64,000 bases of DNA from Rhyacichthys aspro (lineage: Eukaryota > Chordata > Actinopteri > Gobiiformes > Rhyacichthyidae). Position numbers and translations under genes: made by a program. Position 1 is the first letter of the stretch. Every line of letters starts with the position of its first letter. The stretch is from the NCBI GenBank assembly GCA_036850595.1, contig CM072161.1, positions 7,585,905-7,649,904 of the forward strand, read 5' to 3'. Shown one piece after another: positions 1-11,674 of this stretch. The notes under the pieces were generated by a model, which did no database searches, was not told the DNA's origin, and was given only the letters and a program-made list of their open reading frames with translations.

Positions 1-3000
1 CCTGCATATTATTTCCCATAAAGCACTTGAATAGTTTTTGTGGCACAAACACGATCCTCCTAAATCCAGAAATTCAGAAGCTGGATCTGTAGACATCAAT
101 TGCATGGATGAGATGACACGTAGACAAAACATAGCTAACATAAGAGCAAGCCTGCAGATCACATGCTCAGATAAGTATATGTTATCACTGAATCACATCA
201 CGTACATGGTTTTCTGCTGCATGCCTCGAGCCCTTGGACCACACAGTCTACTTGCATTCAAAAAGACTACACAAGTTATACAGACACTGACATCAAAACT
301 GTATTTGCCTCAATGGCAGCATCCCATTCATTTATTACCTTTTTATACTACATCAGTCTTCCTGTGCTCCTCTGCCTGTGGGCAAAAAGTGAAAAGAACA
401 AAAGAATCGACTCATGTGATGATTCAGTGTATGATTTTGCTTTATGTTAGAAAAAAACAAAAAACGCCATTACCATCAAGTATTTTGCATTGTAGTGCCT
501 TCCTACTGTGGCCCAACTTTCATTAGGACTGTCATAATTAGACATTGCGTCCATTCTTTCCATGATCTTTGTAATCTGTATAAAGTTGTAGCAAAACAAA
601 TTCTTTATATTCATGATTCTATTTCTGTGTGACTTTCCCTTAGATTTAACATGTTTAATATAACTTCCACATTTTGAATTTATGAAAAAAAAAATAAGTG
701 AAAAGGGTAGACTTGGGCCACACATAAGAAAATTCTTAGTTGTAATGGCCTTGAACTTGAAGTAGCACTCCAAAAACGCTAGTTGTTGAATGATTTTAAA
801 GAGAAATTGCTGGTATCCCAGCAGTGACCTTGGTGTATTAAATACATTGCTCCCATTGTTTTATTTCTCTGTACCAGCTGCTCCCCTTCTGATATGGCTA
901 CTTCTAATACTCCATTCATGAGATTCATCTTTCAGCTTACCTCGTGAGAATATCAGACTCCGTACTGAACCTGTAATCCCAACATCTCTCGGACCGGACC
1001 TGCTGCTGTGAAAGACAATGGTGCGACATTTAGGACTAGATTTGATGAGAAAGGCAAAAGGATCGGCTACTGATTGGAGAGAATACTCTACAATTGGCCG
1101 GTGATGATAGCAGCCTTCTTTACATACCCGTGGGCTAGAGAAAATCCTTAGTACTGAAGACATGAAAGAGCTCGCATTAGCATAATCTGGTCGGTTATGT
1201 ATGTGGAAGGAGAGAGGAAAGGGAGAGACATACTGTAACAGGAAGAGGGAAGTAAAAGCACAATTTTATATCATAGGAAACAGTGTGAAATGTTCTGATT
1301 GGAGACAGGCTTTTATAGATTTAAATTTATTTCCAAACAATAAATTTCCATTAACATACATGACAAACTGTAATGGTTTCGTGATGTGGTAGTGCTTGGA
1401 GGCTTTTTGTACGCGCCAGATTGTACAAAACGTTTGCCATGTACAGTGACTGGGGTCGAACATGTTGCCGGGGGACTGTTTGTTGTTGTGACGGATCGGA
1501 GCACTCAGCCCTGCCAGTGACAGGCGAGGAATTAACAAGAGAAACGCCCCGGATGAGGCCATTCTACACTACATATCCCAAGATTCCCTTCGAGCACAGC
1601 TGGAGAAAGCCGGGAAAAAGAGCCCCGGTCTTAATACCTGGGTCGCTATGGCAACAGTGACGTTGGGGGCACTGCTCGAAAATAAGACAGCGAGAGGAAT
1701 TGAATGAAGGAGGAGGGAATGGTGGAAATGTAGAGAGGGGGAGGATTGAGGATAGAAAAGCTTATCGCACCATCTTTCTTGTTTTTTTTTTTCTCTCTTT
1801 TTTTTCCAATTGGGGTTGAAGACACAGAGGAGGGTCAGTGGTTTTCTGGCAGTGATTGTCTTTTGTTAAAGGGCTGTGCTTTTCCATATGTGAACACATT
1901 AGAGCTGGCGCAGATTTAATCCCCCTCTCCACAAACACATATCACATGCGGCGAGAAGTGCTTGGCTCAATCCGAGTCCGTTTTGGTTCCACACTCTTAA
2001 GCATTAACGCGTGGGCTATTTGTTGTCGCTGTTTTTAATAAAGAGGAGTTTGTCAGTTTCTTGACACCTTTGCAGATTAATGTTGGATAGAAATCAGAGA
2101 CAGAAAGTGATATAGTTATTTATAGGATTGAGTACATATCTGTGGAATATAAATAAGTTTGTGAAATGATGATGTTCTTTCATTTTACTCTGCAATGAGA
2201 CTATACTCCTTGTAAAGGTGCTGTGTGTAGCCATTTGGAGGCATCTGGTGACAACACTATAGCACCTCTTCCTTTCCACAGCTTGTGAACACCCACAGTA
2301 CAGTAACCCAGCAGAGACATAACTAGGAACGTCAGAAAAATTAGCCCTGTCTTACATGTTCCCTCCTCTAGACTTCCTCCAGAGCAGTGTGTTCATACAT
2401 GCTCCAAAAGTCTGGAATCTGCTCATTTTTGTCAGAAAAATGTCAGAAAATAGTCCAGGTGGTTTTACTGAATGCTGGGGGATGGGTAGAGCGTTTGGGA
2501 ACAGGGTGTTCTGCCTAACTACAGTGACTAACAATCTCCAGACATTGTTCATACATGACACCCTCCTGGAGGTTATACCAGGCCACCAGAAGGATATCCT
2601 CTGTGTCAGAAAATGGACTGTGTTAATACATGGAGCTCCTTCAGATAAAATCCAGAGCATAGTGTATGTATCAAAGGTTCTTTAGAAAACAAGATCAGTT
2701 AAGTTCTTAAATGTCCTGTAAATAAGAAAAGACAATTGTCATTCTCCCAATAATACTCACGTTTTCCTGTTGAGTTTGTCTGACAAGGGTATTTATACAG
2801 AAACAGGAGGTAACTGAACTTCTACTGGGTATGTGGAGCTTTAAAGTCTTTTTTTTAAGATATGCAAGGAATAATGCTATCTTGGCATGCACCATTGAAT
2901 AAATCGCTTTAATTTGGGTATTGTCTTTTGTTCAACCATATATAATGCAGTGGTCCGTGAAACACAGTTGCCTTTCTTTGGACATTTCACAGAGCAAAAA

Positions 3001-3112
3001 AAAAGTGGAAAAAATACTAGTATAATGTATAAAGTATGTGAAAAAATGCTGCTTTAATGCCCTGTTTTACTGTAATGTCCTCTATTGAAAGACATTGTGT
3101 TTGTCGTTGCAG
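1..3112 (+). other. mark4: mark4 intron sequence (5' exons lie outside the window)
   Basis: No coding exon is supported here. The first recognisable mark4 exon starts at 3113 in the middle of the kinase N-lobe. I looked for the preceding exons (N-terminus, glycine-rich loop, catalytic lysine) and did not find them, so they lie to the left of the window. Segments around 860-1200, 1400-1680 and 1860-2040 are more complex and richer in CpG than their AT-rich surroundings and could be conserved non-coding elements. Open frames here lack splice context and family resemblance and are treated as chance. Confidence 0.7.
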
Positions 3113-3220
3113 CTCTTTCGGGAGGTCCGAATAATGAAAGGCTTAAATCACCCAAACATAGGTAAGGCATATGCTGTACAGCCCAAATACCCATTCTGTT
3201 TGTGTCTTCAAGCATATGAC

Positions 3221-3252
<32 letters not shown>

Positions 3253-6200
3253 ATAATTCTGCTCATGTGTGACCAGACAGATATAATGCTCTGAATAAGC
3301 TTTAGAGCATCCATTGACCGAACAGCAGCGCGCCTCATCTCGGGCATCGTATAGAGGTCACGAGGTTGGATTTTCTAAAGCTGAAATATCATATGGATCA
3401 AAAGCCCTCAAAGCACTAGCAGCAGGTTCCTCCGTATTGAGACAGACTGGCAGACGTTGGTGTTATTATTTATGTCAAGAGCGGGATCTGTTTTCATGTG
3501 TGCACTACATGATTTTAATCAAATTCTCTTTTGGGCCACAGTGCAGCTGTTCGAGGTGATTGAGACGGATAAGACCCTTTACCTTGTCATGGAGTACGCC
3601 AGTGGAGGTGGGTACACTGGCTGTCATGTTCACTCAAATGTTAGGGGAGGAAATTATGCAATAGGTTACATATTGGGTGCAAAAAAAGCCTTGTGCATTC
3701 AGCTCACACAGAAACATTTTGTGTGTATAATCACTGTTTGGATTTTTAGTCCTTTATTCATTCAACAAAAATATGATTCATTCATGTTTTTTACTGCTTA
3801 TCTTTTCTGGGGTGTCTGAGCCTACATCCTGGTACATACAAATCTAATCAACAGTGACTAAGGATTTAATTTAAATGTATGTGTATTGTACAGAAGTGTG
3901 TGGAATAACAATTAATTGATATTTAAGAAGGTACCTTAAAATAGAAAAGGACAGCGGACTGAATTGTAAATGGTGCCGTACTGCTCTGCATTTAAAGTTT
4001 ATAGTGTGGAACCACAACATAAATAACTGAGCAGCCTTTATGGAGTATTGTCCTGCTCTTTAAACATACTGCCTTGAGTAATACCAGCATGTCAAGCCTA
4101 ATGTTTCTGTCCTTTACCTGCTTCCATCTCCTTTATGTGTCTTTTTGCAACATTTTTTGTCATCTGCCATGCTTTTGTGGGTTATAGCCCAAAATATATT
4201 GTTTGCTTAGTTTGACCTTGAAGCGTGCCACACATATTGTTGCAAATGTGGCATTCCTTCAAGCTTATAGTTTCTTAACTTGTGGCAAGAGACACTATAG
4301 AATGTTTCCTGTAGTCTCCAATGGGCCATATGTCTTATTAAGCCTTAATGTTGAGTCTATAAAAACCTGTCCATCTTTTGTGACTCATTTTTTCTAAATA
4401 ATGTCAAGTAAATTTTTAGTTTTTGGCATTTACAGTACAGTATGGCTAGTCGTTAGAGAAAAACTAACAGTGGTGCTAAGAGAGGTAAGATGAATATTAA
4501 AAGATTATATGTGGTTTTAACATCAGTGCTATTGTAAACCCATGAAATAAAACAGTATAAAGGTCTATGGTATGAAAATCTGTACTGTTTGTGAATATAA
4601 TATACTGAATGTCTTTGTATGTTCTCAGGTGAAGTGTTTGACTACCTCGTGTCTCATGGGAGGATGAAGGAGGTTGAAGCCAGAGCCAAATTTCGACAGG
4701 TAGCAATGCATAATCTCGCGATGCCTTCGTGTACTCTGTGTACTTTAAACATCACCACTAAACGTGTTTTATCTCTGATGTTTACAGATTGTTTCGGCTG
4801 TCCACTACTGCCACACAAAGAACATTGTCCACAGGGACCTGAAGGTGAGAAAACTGTTCTAAACTAAATATTTGGGTCTGTTTCAGAAGCTTGGGATTAA
4901 GGCTAGTCCAAGACTTGCAGATTTCTTTTGCTGACAGATTACAGTCAACTGAAAGTGAATAATCTTGGACTAGTCTTAATCTGTGAGTATGTTGAGTGGA
5001 ATGCTCTGATGAGTTGGGAGGCCTTTTTTTTAGCTGTGAGGGGTGGGATGTACAGTATTCAGAGCTTGACTTCTGTTCTAATACGTTATAACACTGCTGA
5101 ATGCACACGCTGACATATATACAGTATGAGTCATGTCCAGTATCTCTGCTGTTGGACAACACACAAGCACCACCCCCCTCCCCATCTGTCTCGCGTTCGC
5201 TCTATTTTTTTTTTCCTCTATCACAATTCCCGCTTTTGTGTTCTCCCACTTTCTCTCATTCCTGTGTCTCCTCCTCCTCTCAACGATTAAACCCCCCCCC
5301 TCCCTTTACACCCCAATGTGCCGTTTTCTGTACACAATCCCTGTTCCCCCCTTCCTCCCACTGATTGTTCCCTACATCCACGTACTGTGTGTCTGACTCA
5401 GGCTGAGAACCTTCTGCTGGACGCCGACTCCAACATCAAGATCGCGGACTTCGGCTTCAGCAATGAGTTCACGCTGGGCAATAAGCTGGACACGTTCTGT
5501 GGCTCGCCGCCCTACGCTGCCCCGGAGCTTTTCCAAGGCAAGAAGTACGATGGGCCTGAGGTGGACGTTTGGAGCCTGGGAGTCATCCTCTACACGTTGG
5601 TCAGCGGCTCATTGCCCTTCGATGGGCAGAATCTGAAGGCAAGTGCACCAGGGCAGAGACAGTGTCGTGTGTTTGTGCTTCTTACAGGGTAGATGTGTGG
5701 TTTGGCACTTAAGTTTAAAATTAGTAAGTGCTTTTCAGTAATTGCAGCTGTAATGTGCATTTCCTGTTGACCCCTTTACTTACCCTGTCTGTAACTGCTT
5801 GGGTCTCACACTACTCTTTAACAACTTGTCTAGGCTTGTGCTCTGTGTGAGTTCCTCGATGGAGAGAGCAAGACTTTTGAGGTTGATGTCACCAGTGACT
5901 GTTATTCTGCGGTTTCTCAAAGAAAGATCCATTTGTGTTAGATCCTGTTGGGCATGATCTGTATCTAAGTGTAAATATTAGTCACACAGCTGATGAATCC
6001 TTTTTACTCTCAGAAGCTAAAATGTCTATCTGGTAACATAATAACATTTTGGTCCAATAGTAGAATAGTACTAAATATGACGTAGGTGTATTTATCTATT
6101 ATTTAAAATAAAAACATTCACATGCACAAAAAGGCTTGCATATCATATTATTAAAATATCAGAATGGCTTCAATAACTTTAATGACTTATCACTCTTTGT

Positions 6201-9200
6201 TTTTACTATTTCCTCTCTGAAGAAAGACATCCAATATGAATAAATAGTGTGTCTATAACTAGTCAACTTTGTAAATCTCATCTTTGCTAACTTTAAGGGC
6301 AATGGCAAGTACTCGTCTTGTTTTTGTTCTTATGTGAAACTAGGACTGATATCATAATTAGAAATAATGATTCCTGTGATTATGTATGTGAGGCTCAAAG
6401 TAAAATCTTTAGGATTCTGCGTATACAATTATGCATAATGACATTACAAATACAAAGCACTGTTGCTTCTTTTGTATATTCTTGTGAACAGACATCCAAA
6501 GACCTTGTAGTTTAACCACTATGAGCTTTCAAGCACATGTTGTTTGTTGACCAAATAGCGAGATCTGTAGAATTTTATTTTTACTCTACCTTTTTTAGAA
6601 TTTCATAAGCCTTTTGTGTAAACAGTTGTACAACTTGCAGCTACAAATAACTGAAGAGGATGTTTTATCCAAAATCCAGCAGATGGCATTAAATGGCCCC
6701 CTAGAGTTTTACCAGAGGGCGAAGACAAATGTGTATTTAACCTCCATTGTATTTGACTGTTGCAAACTATACTCTCTTCTGGAATCTAAATGTTCCTCTA
6801 TTACATTGTATTGCAGGAGCTGAGGGAGCGTGTGCTGAGGGGAAAGTACCGTGTGCCCTTCTACATGTCCACAGACTGTGAGGGGATTCTACGCAGGTTC
6901 CTGGTGCTTAACCCTTCCAAACGGTGCACATTGGAGGTGAGAACACAGCAAATACTAAAATATTATATTTATCTAAATGCATATATTCTAAAGCAAAGAG
7001 GTGTGTGTGCTTCTGTTAAACAGCAAGTCATGAAGGACAAGTGGATAAACTGTGGGTATGATGGTGAAGAGCTAAAGCCCCATATAGAACCTGTGGAGGA
7101 CTACAGTGACCCAGCCCGCATAGGTGAGACGAATTCTGCCACACATCTGTCTTATTGCCCTCAGCTTTCAAACACTGAACTCTTTTCTTTTGTTTTCAGA
7201 GGTGATGGTCGGGATGGGCTTCACTCCAGAGGAAATCAAGGACTCTCTTCTCAATAAGAAATACAATGAGGTCACAGCCACTTACTTACTGCTGGGTCGA
7301 AAGGGCGATGTAAGTTTGATCACTGTTTACCACCCTACCAGGAATTTGATATGGCCAACTGTTAACTGTTAATGAAAACAGTAATGGAGAGTAGCTCATT
7401 TACCTCAAACAAGTACATTCAATGAAATCAAATGCTGACATCAGCCAAACCTACTAAGCTAACATATGTGGCTTAATATCATTTGCTTGTTTTTATCATG
7501 TATCATATTCCCTGTTAAACAAAATGGAATCTTACTCAGTGATACTTGGTGATTCAGGAACAGGACTCATATTGATATTGCTAAGGACCAGTTGACATTG
7601 TTTTTATACCACTGTTGGATGGTGCATGTCTCATGTTATAGAGCAAAGCTACCACACAAAGACTTTGACAGTGCAATAAAGATAAACCAACATTTTCTTT
7701 TTTGTGTTTTAGGAAAGTGAGGCACGTACCGCCAGTACCTTGTCCCTGGCAAGGGTTCGACCCAGCCCTATCACCAATGGAACCAACAAACACTCATCAG
7801 CCACCGGCTCCTCTTCCTCCTCCACCTCGTCCTCCCACAGCAAGACGCAGCGCAGTGCCTCCACCTATCACAGGCAGCGACGGCACAGCGACTTCTGTAA
7901 GTATCTATTCTCACATGCCTTCAGGGCAGCATTTACACATGCATTGATCAACATTAAATACATTCATCAAAGCACCGTTTGGTTGCTTTCAAATATTAAA
8001 GGGTTGTGTGTAGTTTTTGGCAGCATCTGATGGCAAAATTTCAGATTACAATTGTACACCTGACAGTTGCCCTGCAGGCCCATGCTGTTGTCTATAAACA
8101 AACCTAGTGGAAGTAGGTCAGTAGATCAATTTGTTGACAATTATTTACTGTAGATGTCCTAAGCCTTCAAGAAATATGATGTATTCAAAAGGAAACATGA
8201 AGTGCTTCTCTTAAGTGCTCGGTTTGTCAGCTCTTGGTGCACTTAAAATGGCAAAAGCTAGTCACAGCCCTATTTAGTTTTGTCATTTCCTTTTCAGGTT
8301 ATCAATCCACAGACCATACCTTATATTCGTCTTTGTCTTTCTTGCCCTGTTGTTCTCCACAACAAAGGTGGACCGTCCATGCCGGTCATGCACCCCAAAC
8401 GGAGCCCGACCAGCACGGGCGACCGGGAGCTTCGGGAGGGACGGATGCCGTCGCGTAAGGCCAGCTGCAGTGTAATGGGCAGCCACAGCCTCCCGCCATC
8501 CAGCCCTATGGTCAGCAGTGCCAACAACCCCAACAAGTCTGAGATCCCAGACCGCCGCAAAGACATGACTGCCACAACGGTCAGTACACCATCCTATGCA
8601 ACGCAGATTTTGGTGACATGAAATAACTTCTAAAATGAAAGAGTTTTGTTTAATGGCTATTTTCTTCAAGCAGAATAACATCCCTGGAAGCGCCATGACA
8701 CGCAGGAATACATATGTGTGCACAGATCGCTCAGGTGCTGACAGACACTCTCTCCTGCAGAATGGAAAAGACACCAGGTAAGATTTCCATCAGCCATTTT
8801 GACATTTGTCTTTTTATGAATTACTTGATTTTGTGGCAAAGCCCTGGGATGTCTGATTATATGGTTACATTAAAAAGTGAACACTTGTGTGATTAAAAAT
8901 GAATGCTTCATTTAGTATGTACATAATTCAGCAGTAAGAGAGTAAGCGTGTCTGCTTTTTATTAAACTAAAATGCAGTTTAACATTTAAAAGTATAGTAA
9001 CCCTAACCATAAATGGCAAGAAAAGACATGTTATACTATAAAGGACATTATACAGCATACAGTAATATACAATATAATAATAATAAATGCATACAAATGT
9101 GTTTGTTCAACTAGCTATACAGAAAATAGTAAGTTTTTGAAGAGGATTGCGCAAATGGTTAAAAAATAACTTAATAGATATAAAGGATTTACTCCCACGT

Positions 9201-11674
9201 ATTTAAATATTGGATGTTTTTCATGTTACTCTGTTTAACAAAAAACAAATGTGCATCCTCCTCAGCTCCTTGGGCCACCGTATGACTCAGGCGTCCCCTT
9301 CCACGCTGAGTATCTCTGGAGCCGGAGCTGCGTCCTCTTCCTCTTCAGACCGGTGCCGTTTGACCCGGGGCTCCACAATCCGCAGCACCTTTCACGGAGG
9401 TCAGCTGAGGGACCGCGGACCCCCAGTGTACTCGGCCCCGCCTACATCTCCCACCCTGTCTCACCACGATCCCAGCCCGCTGCCTCATGCGCGCACCAGG
9501 GCCACGTCCAACCTCTTTACCAAACTGACCTCCAAACTCACTCGCAGGTTGGTCTATATCACACGTTGCACATAATGAATTTTCAATGCAGGGAAATGTC
9601 AGAATCCTCTGTATGTAATTTGTAAGTGAACCTTGACACCAACAAGAATAGGCATTACAGCTAGTTATCTTAAAATGCAAATGATGACACTAAAATGAAG
9701 ATTGAATAATGTATAAAATGTTTACTTGTGATTTGATGAGGATATGATTTTAAGGGGTTTTTTTTTAATAATGATTTGAATTCCCTCAACAGCACTTACT
9801 GTTACTATTCATTTTTGAAGTGTAGATTATGTGGACATGGTTAAAAGTCTCTCTTTGTCCCTCAAGCGTCAGCCAAGCAGGTAACAGAACTTTGAATTAC
9901 AATAAGCCATGTTTACAGTTGTTTATAGAGTTTATCTGTCTCCTCACACCAAAGACAGGGCAGTTTTATGACTATAGCCCACGATTCCATCTAGTGTTGC
10001 AAAGCAGTATATCAGACCACTCATAAATGCACCTTCTAAGCCTCCTGATAGCTCTGTAATACAACACATAAACATGGTAACCACTTAGATATGTTTAGAA
10101 TACTTCACTGTATCAATAAGGAATTAAGTAAAATCCCATATACATTTTAACTGTGAAGTAGTTCAACTGCAGACAATTTGAAGTCCTGTACTTGATGCTG
10201 GAGCTCAACATGGGTATGGATCCGTGCTTATCAAAACATGTTCCCCTCGCAGGCCTTTTGGCAAGGCCTCGTGCAGCCCTGGATTATCCTCTGCTCCCCT
10301 CTCCCTACCAGTCGTCATAATCACACATGTCTAATCTTATCAAACCTCAGCTTTATCCTTGCCAATCAGCTGCTATGCTGCGCTCTTTTCCATCACTTGC
10401 TCTCCTGTGACTCAGTTTTAGTCTCTCTTACTGCCCTTCCCCCAACTCCCCCGCGATATTCCTCATTTCCCCAATCTTTATCTCTGTCTGTTCTGCTTCC
10501 CCCTGTCATGGCACCAGGGTCAACCTTGACCCGTCCAAGCGCCAGGGCTCAAACAAATCAGTCTCGGGTTGTACTCTCCCACAAGGATCAAAAACAGTTA
10601 GTAAGTTCCCATGTCTCTTGCTTATTTCTCGTCTGCCTGTGCTGCCCTGTCTGTTTGCCTGAACACAAAAAACTTGCTCACATCCATGAATGCAGTTTTA
10701 ACATTTTTCATATTTCTCTATGATTTCTGGTCTGCATGGCCCGTTTATTCTGTCACAACATCTAGCAATTTTAATTTAAAGCATGAGTGCAAATAGAAAC
10801 ATGTTTTTGTCGGTTTATTTTTAGTCACATTTCAATGATAAAATCATAATACTGTGTTTTGTGCGTATGGTTTGTAGGATGTATTTAATGTTTGATCTGT
10901 GTATTGTTGGAAACACTATGCACAAATCAGGGACTGTTGTATTTCACAGTGTTTCAGAGTAATGCTTTAGTTTTATAGCCGCATGCTTACAGTCAGTGAG
11001 TAGTAAGTAATTTAATATGTGTAAGGTGGATAACTTTTAAAGGACACTCTCCAATGCATATCACGTGCTTGTTGGTGGTTTTATGCTTGCTTTGTTTCAC
11101 TGTTCAGTTCTAATGCTGAATGCCCTGTGTTGGAGCTGTGGATTGGTCAAATCTCATTGTGCTCTAGTGGATTACCTCTTACGCTGCTTGTTTGTCCTGC
11201 AGGGTCACAAATGAATCTGAGGGAATCAGGAGATTTGCGGTCACAAGGTCAGTGCACTGACAACTCCCACTGACGCACACACTAAAGCTCCACATGTTTA
11301 TTCACTACAGCTGAATACTTAACGTTCTTCCTCCTAGTTGCCATCTACCTGGGTATCAAAAAGCGCCCGAGCCCCGGGCCGTCGGACGTGGCTGGGATCT
11401 GAGAGGCGGAGGGCGGCGGGACCCTGCGGAGGTGGTACTTGCTCTGCGGGAGGCAGCACTTGGATGTGGCTGCCAGGTCCACCATGCCGGCCCCTTTCTG
11501 CTCTCATGCACCCACGGCGTGGCAGGGGGCCGTGTGGCTTTCGAGGCTGAGGTGTGCCATCTTTCCACGGGCGGCTCCGAGACTTCTAATGGGGTGCGCT
11601 ATACACGACTTTGGGGGGCACCCCTAGCTTTTCGGGACATTGCCACCCAGATCTCTAAGGACCTTGAACTTTGA
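3113..11674 (+). CDS. mark4: MAP/microtubule affinity-regulating kinase 4 (long isoform; 5' part missing)
   Basis: A Ser/Thr kinase of the Par-1/MARK group, which phosphorylates tau and MAPs at KXGS motifs and so loosens microtubules. Exons: 3113-3161, 3542-3607, 4629-4699, 4788-4844, 5402-5638, 6817-6936, 7024-7123, 7200-7309, 7713-7896, 8368-8579, 8674-8777, 9266-9547, 11203-11247, 11338-11674. They join in frame to 657 residues. Visible in order: N-lobe from LFREVRIMKGLNHPNI, catalytic loop VHRDLK, DFG, activation loop LDTFCGSPPYAAPELF (the Thr is the LKB1 site), UBA-like segment (EVMVGMGFTPEEIKDSL), Ser-rich spacer, and a C-terminal KA1 domain ending KDLEL. The KA1 exon and the spacer (TRRNTYVCTDR, RGSTIRSTFHGGQLRDR) match MARK4 rather than MARK1-3. 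About 85-95 N-terminal residues are missing. Intron 5639-6816 begins with GC. A second C-terminus is encoded by an alternative exon (10518-10600). Confidence 0.97.
3226..3253. repeat. (TG)n microsatellite
   Basis: An uninterrupted TG dinucleotide run just downstream of the first visible mark4 exon. Similar shorter TG or TA tracts lie at about 34380, 38578, 40500 and 40755. Confidence 0.9.
4893..4983. repeat. Imperfect palindrome, MITE-like, in a mark4 intron
   Basis: Two arms of about 22 nt at 4893-4916 and 4961-4983 are near-perfect reverse complements, sharing the core CTTGGACTAG read on one strand or the other. They are separated by about 45 nt. Fish genomes carry many short palindromic elements with an ACTAGTCC-type core. 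I infer a small non-autonomous DNA element that could form a hairpin in the pre-mRNA. Confidence 0.5.
5639..6816 (+). other. mark4: GC-AG intron of mark4
   Basis: The exon 5402-5638 ends AATCTGAAG and is followed by GCAAGT, not GT. The next exon starts at 6817 after TTGCAG with GAGCTGAGGGAG. The encoded protein reads GQNLK-ELRERVL without a gap, as the family requires, so the GC donor is the real boundary. AAG|GCAAGT is the strong consensus for the minor class of GC donors spliced by the U2 spliceosome. Confidence 0.9.
6676..6689 (+). promoter_or_regulatory. CTCF-like motif
   Basis: CCAGCAGATGGCAT matches the CTCF core pattern CCASYAGRKGGCRS at 13 of 14 positions. It lies in the GC-AG intron of mark4. 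A match alone does not show occupancy. Confidence 0.35.
10518..10600 (+). CDS. mark4: mark4 alternative frame-shifting exon (short isoform)
   Basis: The acceptor is GCACCAG|GGTC after a pyrimidine-rich tract, and the donor is A|GTAAGT at 10601. The 83-nt exon reads VNLDPSKRQGSNKSVSG and then TLPQGSKT in the frame left by the exon ending at 9547. Because 83 is not a multiple of three, it switches the two downstream exons into another frame. They then read NLRESGDLRSQVAIYLGI and KKRPSPGPSDVAGI before a stop at 11400-11402. This resembles the known MARK4 short isoform, whose tail differs from the KA1-containing long form. Skipping the exon gives the KA1 form. Tissue specificity cannot be judged from the sequence. 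Confidence 0.85.

Noticed and set aside
1635..1665. RFX X-box-like GTCGCTATGGCAAC in the first mark4 intron.
   Set aside because: One half of the palindrome is degenerate. A chance match is plausible and there is no supporting context.
8283..8774. Long open frame on the - strand across mark4 exons.
   Set aside because: It is a shadow of the Ser/Pro-rich mark4 coding exons, with no independent evidence.
9861..9880. Possible microexon between CCCTCAAG and GTAACAG in the mark4 intron.
   Set aside because: It is too short and has no family match. Both visible isoforms splice across it without a gap.
10253..10309. Possible extra mark4 exon after CCCCTCGCAG at 10252.
   Set aside because: There is no good GT donor at the expected end, and the translated sequence does not match any MARK protein. 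The exon at 10518 fits instead.
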